This document shows positions 1-10,700 of a stretch of 64,000 nucleotides of DNA, piece after piece (within the stretch, counting starts at the first letter, position 1; each line of letters begins with the position of its first letter). The notes under the pieces were generated by a model that had not been told where the DNA came from, did not search any database, and saw only the letters and a program-made list of their open reading frames with translations. This DNA comes from SVEL01 sp045125245 (GTDB lineage Bacteria > Bacillota > Clostridia > Lachnospirales > Lachnospiraceae). A program made the position numbers and the translations under genes. The stretch is taken from assembly GCA_045125245.1 (NCBI GenBank), contig JBGVNF010000107.1:21981-85980 (forward strand), written 5' to 3'.

Positions 1-147
1 ATGTTCGTAGCTGAGGACTTTACAGGTGTACCTGGAAAGTTTGTAGACATAGATGATGTTATTCGTGATGTAGAAGATATCTTAAATGGAAGATATGATG
101 ACGTAGATGAATCGAAGTTTTTATATATTGGAAAAATCGGAGAGTAA
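1..147 (+). CDS. atpD: F-type ATP synthase subunit beta, C-terminal end (partial)
   Basis: Only the last 48 codons lie in the window; the 5' part is outside. The motif FVAEDFTGVPGKFV followed by an acidic segment (DILNGRYDDVDES) and a short tail ending GKIGE matches the C-terminal helical domain of F1 beta subunits. Beta carries the catalytic nucleotide sites of the F1 head and drives ATP synthesis or hydrolysis coupled to ion flow. The ATG at position 1 is an internal Met codon, not the start. The next gene begins 3 bases after the stop, at the usual place of the epsilon subunit, which supports the call. Confidence 0.9.
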   Translation: MFVAEDFTGVPGKFVDIDDVIRDVEDILNGRYDDVDESKFLYIGKIGE

Positions 148-150
148 TTA

Positions 151-429
151 ATGAAAGCAAAAGTTGTAAGTCTCCTGAATGGATTGCAGGAATTTGAAAA
201 TCTTGAAATGATCAGAGTAAAAAGTAACAGACATACATTGCTTATTATGCAAAACTTTATGCCTGTTATAGGAGAGTTAGACGGCTCAGTAGAATTCGTA
301 TTCGCCAAGGATGTTATAAAAATGGAGAATCTCAAGGGATATTATATGCATAAGAAAAATGCATTTTCCCTCTTGGTTGAAGAAGGAGATACAACTCCTG
401 TAGAGTATAAGGAGGCCGCCGATGCTTAA
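151..429 (+). CDS. atpC: ATP synthase epsilon-like subunit, N-terminal beta-sandwich only
   Basis: A 92-residue protein starting 3 bases after the atpD stop. Its pattern (LLIMQNFMPVIGELDGSVEF, then LKGYYMHKKNAFSLL) can be laid over the first domain of F1 epsilon subunits, where a turn such as 'GILPGHAPL' is followed by a strand and 'GGFLEV...VTVL'. The usual C-terminal two-helix domain, which inhibits ATP hydrolysis in many bacteria, is absent; a full epsilon is normally about 130 residues. Position after beta is the standard epsilon position. Similarity is weak by eye, so the family call is an inference. The end overlaps the next gene by 8 bases, suggesting translational coupling. Confidence 0.55.
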   Translation: MKAKVVSLLNGLQEFENLEMIRVKSNRHTLLIMQNFMPVIGELDGSVEFVFAKDVIKMENLKGYYMHKKNAFSLLVEEGDTTPVEYKEAADA

Positions 430-967
430 TCAGGTCATTAATATAGTGGCAGAGCTTAGAATATTTCTCATAGTATGTGCCGTGGTAAGCATTGCTATGG
501 GAGCATTCTTGCTAATATTTTGTCGCAAGTTTTCATTTAATGGAAAAAATCTAAAGACTATAGGCTTTTTCTACCGTATGAAAATATGGGATACACTGGC
601 GCTGGCTATAGGTATAGCAAAGGTTTGTTTATTTATCTCATTTTTCATAACTGTGGGAAAAGTAAGCGTTGCCCATATAGTAGTCTATATAATACTTCAT
701 CTAGTATATTTGATACATAGAAGAGATATAAAAGGACTTCCAGGTGACATCTTTAACGGATTAGCTACTTGCGGAGTAATGAGTATTATGGGTATGCTAT
801 ATAATTACCTACATGATGTAATGTTTGATTGGCGTATACAAGTGGTAATTATTTTAATGATGATTATAATATGCGGATATGCATTGTGCGATATGTTTCG
901 TATTTGTGCGCGCATAATTATGATTCCTAAAGCAAAGGAAGATAAGGATGAGCAAAAAACAAGATAA
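422..967 (+). CDS. multi-pass membrane protein of unknown function
   Basis: A 181-residue protein with about five predicted membrane segments (roughly residues 10-33, 56-78, 82-100, 112-127 and 138-160) and a charged tail KAKEDKDEQKTR. I do not recognise the family. It overlaps the epsilon-like gene by 8 bases and the next gene by 20 bases, so it is very likely part of the same transcript and translationally coupled. Its place right after F1 genes suggests either an ATP-synthase accessory protein or the first gene of a surface-protein export/anchoring module; the sequence does not decide between these. Confidence 0.6.
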   Translation: MLNQVINIVAELRIFLIVCAVVSIAMGAFLLIFCRKFSFNGKNLKTIGFFYRMKIWDTLALAIGIAKVCLFISFFITVGKVSVAHIVVYIILHLVYLIHRRDIKGLPGDIFNGLATCGVMSIMGMLYNYLHDVMFDWRIQVVIILMMIIICGYALCDMFRICARIIMIPKAKEDKDEQKTR

Positions 968-1700
968 AGAAATCAAGAAGGATAAAAGTAAATATTACAA
1001 AAAAGTGCCATTTTGGATACCATGGCTTATGCTGGCTGTGCTTGTTTGCATATGTATTTTCATTAGCACATGGGTAAAGACCACTACTAAGGAATATGTT
1101 ACATATGATAGGTTTGTAAGACATTCTATGGGTTCGAAGATTTACTATAATGCTGACCTTGTACTAAAAAGAGAAGATGGTGTAACCTATTTAGACACGG
1201 ATTGTACTTTGAAATCGGATGGATCGCCACTTGTATATGAAGGACAACATAAGTATTTACTTCCTGTTAGTATGGCATATTTAAATCCTAATTCAGAAGG
1301 TGGACCAAAGAGAGTAAATTATTTCTCAAAGACCTTATGTAATATGGATAAAAAGAAGGTTACAGTATCATATAATGACAAAGATACTGAGATAAAAGAT
1401 GGGTTTATGTATGATGGTAATGGAACATTTATATTTGTAGAAGAAGTAGAAATAAAAGTTGGTAAAATGAAGTACAGCTTATCGCCTATGTCTTATGTAA
1501 GAGTTTTTTATAAGGATAGTATAGAGATATATAATCTAAAAGAAAATGAATATACATATATTGAATTAGAAAAGGGTAATGAAGTAATAGCTGAGGCTAA
1601 AACAGGTTATAGTATCAATCTTGGAACAAATGTAATGACGGTTAAGGATGCACCAAGGATCTTATTTTCTAATATTGAAGCAATGGGAGTGTTAGAATGA
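948..1700 (+). CDS. single-pass membrane protein with extracytoplasmic domain, unknown
   Basis: A 250-residue protein with a lysine-rich cytoplasmic N-terminus (residues 1-20), one membrane segment (about 22-43, PFWIPWLMLAVLVCICIF) and a roughly 200-residue extracytoplasmic domain rich in Tyr and beta-type alternation. No catalytic motif is evident. The domain layout resembles the first 240 residues of the giant protein encoded next (Lys-rich start, one membrane segment, then a compact domain with repeated Tyr/Leu strands), so the two may be partner proteins. It overlaps both neighbours (20 bases upstream, ATGA 4-base overlap downstream), which implies tight co-expression. Confidence 0.6.
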   Translation: MSKKQDKEIKKDKSKYYKKVPFWIPWLMLAVLVCICIFISTWVKTTTKEYVTYDRFVRHSMGSKIYYNADLVLKREDGVTYLDTDCTLKSDGSPLVYEGQHKYLLPVSMAYLNPNSEGGPKRVNYFSKTLCNMDKKKVTVSYNDKDTEIKDGFMYDGNGTFIFVEEVEIKVGKMKYSLSPMSYVRVFYKDSIEIYNLKENEYTYIELEKGNEVIAEAKTGYSINLGTNVMTVKDAPRILFSNIEAMGVLE

Positions 1701-4700
1701 GTAAAGCTAAAGAACAAAAAATAAAAGAAAAAAATAATAAATTTTTTGTGATTGCACTTATAGGAGCTATACTTGTAGGTGTGCTTATTGTGCTTCAAAT
1801 TAAGTTCACAGAATATATGCAGTTCGCTAATCCTGGACTGGCAATTAAAACTGGAACAATAAGCAAGTACCTTAGTATGAATCCTAATGAAGCGGAACCA
1901 CAAAAAAAAGTAGGTTTGTATAGTTTTAATTCAGCTGAAATATTGTACGAGCACAAAGATAGTTTGTTTTTTGATAATGATGAGAAAATACAGATGGATG
2001 ATGTCTATCCTGTATACTTAAATCATGGTAGTTCACTACAGTTAGTAAACAATAAAGCTACTTTGTTAGATGAACGATTTGAATCTGTAGAAACTTACAA
2101 AGGACTTATATTAAACGAAGGAACAGCATATAATCCTTCTGGAAATCAAGCTGATGCATGTAAGTATCTTCTTATGGAATTAAAGAATGGATATTATATT
2201 AATTTATCACCTATCATTTATGAGAAGAAGGCATCAGAAAAAGAGATTGCTGAACATAGTATTATTAATTTTACAAAGGATTTCTTTGCATTTTACGAAA
2301 TGGAAAATGATGAACTTGTATATAAATACTGCGTTGATATAAAGGAAGATATGCCTATAATTGTAAATGGCAAAGAGTATACATATGAGGAATTTTTGTT
2401 ATTGATAGGTGTCACAAAGCCTAGTGTAGATTTTGATGAAGAAACAGATGAAGAAGAATCTACATTAGAAATAGAAAGTGGAATTATCGGAACAACATCA
2501 AAAAATCCGGGTCAGGTGACAACAGAAGAAGAGACAACAACAGAGAGTATAGAGACTGAGGATGAAGGACAGAGTCAGACAAGACCTCAGGATATGACTA
2601 CTGATGAAATGGAAAAACCATCTAAACCTGAGAAGGAGACTGATGAAATTCATAAACCTACAAGGCCACCAAAGGTAACAGATGAAAAAACAACAGCAGA
2701 AAAAATAACTAGCGAAGAAGAGACAACGACAGAAGAAGAAACAACAACAGAAGATTTAATGACAGAAGAGGAAACAACGACACGAAAAGAAACAACAACA
2801 AAGAAGGAAACAACAGAAGAGGAAACAACGACAGAGAAAGAAACAACAACAGAGAAAGAAACAACAACAGAAAAAGAGACAACAAAGAAGGAAACGACGA
2901 CAAAGAAAGAGACAACAAAGAAAGAAACAACAAGAAGACAAACAACTAGAAAAGAGACAACAAAGAGAGAAACAACAAAGAGAGAAACGACAACAAGGAG
3001 ACCAACAACAGAGGAACAAACAACAACTCAGTCACAGACAACAACACAAGTAGTCACTACAACACAGAAAGAAACTACAACTAAAAAGGAGACAACAACT
3101 AAAAAGGAGACAACTACATTAGAAGAGACTACAACAGTAGCACCAGGTGGCAGTGAAGAAACAACAATTCCTACAAGACCTTCTTCGCCAGGTGTAAGAC
3201 CTGATTGGGTTCGTCCTGAGAAGGATCCGGGAGCTAGTGGTGGAGGAACTAATAAGCCGGTTGTAGAAGGCTATATTAAGCCTACAGTTGAGGTTGGCGA
3301 TTTTACTGCAGGAGTTTATAGAGTGACAACTGCTTTGAAGGTGAACGATCCAGCAAGACGTATTGATAAGTCGAAGCAGGTACAGTTTGAAGTATATGAA
3401 GTTGGACCAAAGGGTAAGCAAACTTTAGTAATGCGTTGTTACACTGGAAAGACAGGAACATTAGTTATTGGTGATGGTATTATTAAGCCTGATACAGAAT
3501 ATAACATTGTATACTTCTTTACATATTACAATGAGTTCGATGAAAAGGTTGTTGAGCAAATAGGAGAAACTGAACCTAATATAAGAACATTAGGAAGAGA
3601 TCAGCTTGGTGATATATATTTGACACATGAGCCTGGCGTAAGCTATAGCAATCGTATTGAGATAGCAAATGTAGGTTATGGTGAAGGAACTGATGAAGAA
3701 GCTGTTTATGGAATAAACCTTGCTCAGGGTATAAAGGTTAAAATTACAAAAAATGGCGAAAAGGTATCAAATATAAACCTTACAAGTACGCATATAACAA
3801 GATTTAAGTCAGGAATTGCGCAGACTCTTACATCACTTTCTAATTTGGCAGCAAGAACAACCTATAAATATGAGTTTTATGTAGAGGATTATTTTGGAAA
3901 TGAGTTGAGCATAAAAAATGCAGATGGACAAATAACAACAAGTAGAAATAATCCTACTGCAAGTATTAAAGTGGAAGAAAATATAATAGGTAAGGCACAG
4001 ATTTCCGTATCAGCAGAAGATATTGACGCATCTGCAATTATAGATGAGTCAATGCCAGAGAAGGGGATCTACATAGTTGTAAGCAAAAATTCAGAAGGCT
4101 ATACAAGCTATGAACAATTCAAGGAAGCTGTAAAAAAAGATGAAGAAGATAAGGGCGAAAAAGAGATATGGTATCATAAGCTTAAGCCAGGAGAGTATAC
4201 ATATTCAGAGGAAGATGGTTTAAAAATCAATAAACATTTATTCACAATGGATGACTTGCGATTAAATACAAATTATACAGCATATGTATACTGTAGTTAT
4301 GATCTTGGCAATGGACAAGGCGTACAGGAATTCCAGCAGATAGGAAGACTTGGATTTATATCAGCTAGCTTGTCAGGGCTAGGAAAAGTATATTTAGATT
4401 GTACAGTGACAGATGTTACTTGTGATTCAGCAAAGATTGAATATAAAGTAAATACAGAGCGTACAAATAAAGAACTTTTAAATTTAATAAAGGAATGTAA
4501 GTTTGAAGTATACGAGAAGGCAGATGATACATATGTTGGAGATATGGGCTTCAAAAAAGATGAAGTAATCACAGATGAAGCCGACAGTACAAGATATGTA
4601 TATGAAGCATTCCAAAATGGAGAACTTATATTAGATTCTATAGAGAACCTTGATTCTGTTACAGATTACTATTTACAAGCGTCTGTAAAAGCATACTACC

Positions 4701-7700
4701 TTGATTATTACGAAGAAGAAATCATGGTATATATGAATAAAGTAAACTTTAAAACACTTAGAAAGCCAGCGACTGTAGAAGTTACAGATTTATTATGTGC
4801 AGCGGGAACTTTAGAGTTTAATGTATTTGTAGAAGATGTGGATGATGCTATTACAGGTAATTCTGGAAATACAGTAGTGGTTAACCTTTATTCAAAAGCA
4901 GGTGAATTTGTTAAGGCTATGAGAATTGAGAAAAATCAGTTACATACATTAAAATTCACCCAATTAGATGTGACGAAGGATTATATTTTACGTTTCCTTG
5001 CAGTTGAATACAACGAAGGATATACAAATGCAACATTGCAGACGAATGTTGTGTTGAAGTCTATAGATGTAAAAACAATGCTCGAGGTGTCAGGTAATAT
5101 TAAACTTCAGCATATTGATAAAATCTATAATAATGATACACAATATAGAGCGTATACTAAAACACAGATATCAGTTAGTGGACCAGAGGATTTGAAGCTA
5201 ATCAATAATTGTTTCTATATTCATATAGAAAAAGATGGTGTACCTGTTAGTGATACAGATATTATGTATTTATTAGAAGATAAAAATCTCAAGGATGGCT
5301 TATACGTAAATGACTTAAGAGATAATGTGGAGATTGGACAGCATACATATACATATACATTATATATTATGGCTGAAAACAGACCATTAGTTCTTGATAC
5401 GTTAGAATTTACAACAGAAACTACAGTAAAGAGTTTTACAACAGCGTTTGAGCTTATTAATCTGTTGAAAGAAAACCCTGAAGGAAAGTATGTTGCTATA
5501 AATGATATAGTTTTATATAGTGGATTAAATTATAAGAATCCAGCTGAAAAAAATGAGACTGATAAAGATGAGAGTGAAAAAGGGGAATCTGTATCTGGAG
5601 CTAAGGTAGTAACAACTTTTGATGGAACACTTGACTTCCAAGGATATACTTTGACACACTATTACGAGAATGGTAGTGGACAGCAGTTTATTCAAAATAT
5701 GGGCGCTAGTGCGAAATTAAAAGATGTAGTGTATGATGTGTATTTTGATAGAGATACATCAGTGTATGATGCAGGTGTATTTTGTTATCGAAATTATGGA
5801 ACTATAAGTGACATTGTTATTAACTTCCGTGGTGGAAGAAGTATAACGTCTAATCAATATTGTGGATTAATAGGTAGATTTAATGCATCATGTGGTATTA
5901 TAGAACGATTTGTTGTTAACAATATACCGGATGAAGATAAGCAAACATTATCTGCATATAATTATGTAGGTATGGTTGTGTCATCAAATGATGGTATCAT
6001 AAGAGATGGATATGCTATAGGCGAAGATATTTACTTAACACAGGCAAACAGTTCTATAGCAAGGTATTGTGGTGGTATTGTAGGCGTAAGTAATGCTGCA
6101 GGTAGGGTAGAAAACGTATTTAGTACAGTTAATTTTATTCAGGCACAAAGACCAGAATCTAAATATTCATATTCATATTACTATGGAGCTGTTGCGGGGT
6201 ATATTTCTGGATATTTCCACAATGCATATAGTATAGGTGAAAGTTCACCTGCTGAGTTTAAGAACGATATTACGACTATAGATAATACTCAGGAAAAATA
6301 CGGTATACAGATTAGTCCAACTGTGGGACAAATAGCAAATGGTAGATATGGAGATTTGTATTATTGGTTTGATATGAAGACATCCGATTCTACAAGTTCT
6401 ACATATAACACAAAATATGTAAATATGGTCCAGCTTGATACATTGTATAACAAAGGATGGCAGAGTACCGTATTAGGTGAGCAATTTGCTACAGAATATG
6501 TAGAAATTGGTTTTATGCCAAAGGTAATTATGTCAAGTGAGATGCCATTCCAGAAAAATATCAAACTACCAGAAAGAGTTGTAACTAAGGATTTAGATAT
6601 ATCGTCTACATCGGTAGAGAAGTATATTAATAATGATGAAGGCAGTGATTCTGCTGAAATAAAAATAGTATTTGTTAATAAGCAGAATTATACAATTACA
6701 GGACTTAAAATTGATGGTGTAACAGTGGAATTAGATAGGGAAAGTGCAAAATCACAGGATGGTTACACAACTATCAATGCATTAGTTACAAATCCAAAAG
6801 AATTTAAATCATCATATAAAATAACAGAGATTACATATTTAAGAAATAATAGGGGTACAACAGAAACTGTTGATTATGATATGACAATGGAATTCTACCG
6901 TCATATTTCAACTGTGGATGATTGGTACAAGTATGTAGTTCTTAATGCAAAAAATAAGATAGTAGAAAATGTAAGATTAACAAGTGATATTGACTTTGAA
7001 AAGGCAGATGCTGGAAAAATAAGAGTACAACATCAGTTTGATGCAAAGCTTGATGGTAATGGAAAGACTCTTAAGAATATTAACCTACAAAAAGATTTTA
7101 AAACAGCAAATAATTCAACAGTATGGAATTTATTCTCTGCAGTTGTAGGTCCAGAAGCCGAGATTTATAATTTGAATATTGATAATTATAAAGGTGGTGG
7201 AAAATTTGATAAGAATAACAGAACATATGTAGCTAGATATGGCTCTGTATTTTATAATGTGTCAGGTGTTATAAGAAATGTCCACATAAAAGGTATCGAT
7301 ATCATAAGCTATGATAGAATGGGCGCCTTTGCAGCTACTATGAATGTGGGCAGTGAGCTTAAGAATTGCAGTGTGACATCAGATGAGGCAGGTGTATATG
7401 GTGTAAAACTTACATATGTACAGCCGACAAGTGTAGAGAGTGTAATATGTCTTGGAGGTTTGGCAGGAAATATTAACTATACAAGAATTACAAATTGTTA
7501 CATAACTGATCTTAAAGTTATAGCCGAAAATCTAAAGAGTAGTCAGGGTGTAGGAGGTGCTGTAGGATACAGCTCAAATAGTGTTTTTAAATCTGTATAT
7601 GCAGAGGGCGATATAAGTACTAGAGCATCCAATGTAGGAGGAATAGTAGGACAATACTTTGCTTCTGGTGTATCTATAGTATGTATAAAGGATGTAGTAT

Positions 7701-10700
7701 CTAAGGTGGATATTAGCTCTTATACAGATGTTATAGGTGGTATTGTAGGATTGCTTAACATCCCAGCAGATATTGTGGATTCGCGAAATTCTACATCTGG
7801 TATAGCATCGGGATTAGCTATAGGTAACGTATATGCATATAATCCTGACTCGGTATATGTTTCTCGTACAGTAGGTCAGGCCGCAGCAGGAAAGCTTATG
7901 TTCCATGGATGTGAAACACAGTTATTAAGTGGACAGGCGAAGGCTGATCTTACTGAAAATGAAAAAATATGTACAACAGATATTGTAACACTATCGAAAT
8001 TGACTAATGATGCTAATAACACATATTTAAATATGATAAAGTTAGGTGATAAGTATAAATATGAGGATGACGGATATTTACCAAAGCTTTATTATGAAAG
8101 TGAGGATGTGTTATTACCAAATCAGAAAGACATATTGTTAAAAGATATCAATGTAAGTGGTTTTGATGTTACAAATGTAACCGTTAGTAATAATGGTGTT
8201 AATAGATTTATTACATTGCGTATTTTAAATCCCAATCATTATTTAATAACTGATTTGGAGATAGAAAAACTTGATGTAGAATTTAGAAAAAATGACCAAG
8301 GTGTAACATTGATTGATTACGTAGGAGATGTAACAACCATTTACTTGGAGTACTCTGGAGAACAAAAGCATTATCAGGATAGCTATGTACTTAACAAAAT
8401 TTCTTATTATAATGTAAAGGAATCTTGTTATGATGAAAATATGTCAATAGAAAAAGCAAAGAATGATAGTGAAAATATTGTAAAAGCAGATGTTTTTGCT
8501 AGAGTTGGTCTTACATTATATAGAACCATTAATTCTGTAGAACAATGGAGTATGATTGAACATTATCCTGAATATGAAAATTACATTATAGAGCAGGATA
8601 TTGATTTTTCAAAATCCTCTAATTATACAACTGATCTTAAGATAGGTAGACTTGCAGGAAATAATAAGACATTAAAGAATATTACTCTTAAAGATCAGAG
8701 TCTTATACAGCAGGTTAATAGTGCTATTACGGATTTGAACTTTGAGAATGTAACTATTACGTCAGGAACAACAACAAATATTGGATTGATTAAGGCTAGT
8801 AATGGTAAGATATCAAACTGTAATTTTAATAATGTAACTATTAATAATACATATAAGTCTACAGGAACTATTAGTGAAATAGGTATTATTACAAGACAGA
8901 ATGGTGGAAGTATTGAAAATGTTACATTAAATAATGTAACTGTAAAAACAGTTGCTAATAAAGGTAATTATGTGGCAGGTTTAGTTGGATATTACTATGG
9001 TATAGGTAATATTGATACTATCACCGTGGAAAATCTTAATGTAAATGGTGTAAATTATGTAGGTGGTATTGCGGGATTTATTTATATGTCAAATATTGAT
9101 AATATAAATATTTCGAAAGCCAATATATTAGGAAAATCATCATATGTAGGTTTAGTTGCGGGTAGAATAAGTGATACTGCAAATGCGCAGTCATACACAG
9201 TATCCAATGTATCTATTAAAGGAAATCCAATATATACAGATGGTGTGTTTACTGGTTCAGATACTACTGTAAAGGGAACAGGCGAGGTAGGTGGTATCGC
9301 AGGAAGAAGCTATGAGGCTGATTGTTATCATAAGGGCGCCATGATTTCAGATGCAAACAATGTTGTTGAAGGTATCTACGTTTCTGGTACTGCAAATAAC
9401 ATAGGTGGTGCATATGGATATCATTATAATCATGCTTATAGAATTAACGTTTCAAACACACTTGTAGAAGCATTATCGGGTACAACACGTTCAAATGTTG
9501 GTGGTATAGTAGGTGATGATGTTTATGGTGGTGGATATCTAACAAGTAAGGATAATATTATCGTTACAAGAAATTTCTCTAATGTAGGTGGAATTTACGG
9601 AATAAAAGAACGTAGTACAGTTAGATATAATTACTGCGAGAATACAACTATAAAGGCAGAATCAACATTAACTAAAAGAAATGAAAACGTAGGTGGAGCC
9701 ATAGGACATGCAAGTTATTCTACATCATATTATTGTGGAGTAGTAAATGGAAAAGTGTTAGCTCCTACTATGGATAATGTCGGTGGTATAGTTGGTAAGA
9801 TAGGTATAAGTATTTCAACAAATTATACATTATCCCAGAGCTATGCATTGGCTGAATATGATAAAGATGCCGATACACCAGCTGCGAACTCAGAATATCA
9901 GGTAGTAGGTTACACAAATGTAGGAGGTATAGTAGGTAGACTTGAGGGCTCAACACTTACATATTCTTATTCAAATATGAACGTAGAGGCTGTGGGTGGC
10001 CTACAAGCTATAGCAGGTGGCTTAACTGGTTACTATAATAACTCATATAATCAAGCATCTGCTACAATAAAGACATATTCAAATGCTAAATTACAATATA
10101 ACTATTTTGCTGGAAGTGTTACAGCAACAGACAGAATTGCAGGCGAAAATGCAAGCGGTTATGCAGGCGGTGCATTTGGTGTATCAGGTCTTTATAATGA
10201 TTACCTTATTCCTGGTGGAAGAGTATTTTATAAAAATGATAAAAACAACTCAACTGGTACGGCTAATGAATCTAGCTTAACTATGAGAAACCTTATCCTT
10301 GCATCAGATATTAAAGGAACACAAGTAGGTGCCTTTGCAGGTGATGAAGCAATTAAAGGTGTAGACACTAGTGGCATAGCATATGCGAAGAAAGATGGAA
10401 AATTTGTTAAAGCATTTGCTGGTGGAACTAATAGAGTATTTGAAGGTGTTAAGCTAAATGGTACTCCAGTAGCTCAAATTCAGGTTGACGGTGTGAAAAA
10501 TAATTCAGGTAATATAGTGTATACAGGTGAAAAAGTATCATTATATAAGCCTTGGGTGTGGAATGAACAACAAGGAAATTGGGGAAAGAATGATATTGAT
10601 AAAATAGTGATGTTTAAAACATCAGATATTACAGAAACACCTAATAGTACTAAAGGTACAAAAGCTTCAAACTTCTATGCAGAAATGTGTTGGGGAACTA

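Noticed and set aside
2430..3160. Direct repeats that might be a CRISPR array, and long minus-strand frames rich in Cys or Leu
   Set aside because: The repeats are short codon-level units coding for ETTT in the giant protein, without constant repeat-spacer length. The minus-strand frames are shadows of this skewed sequence and lack ribosome sites.
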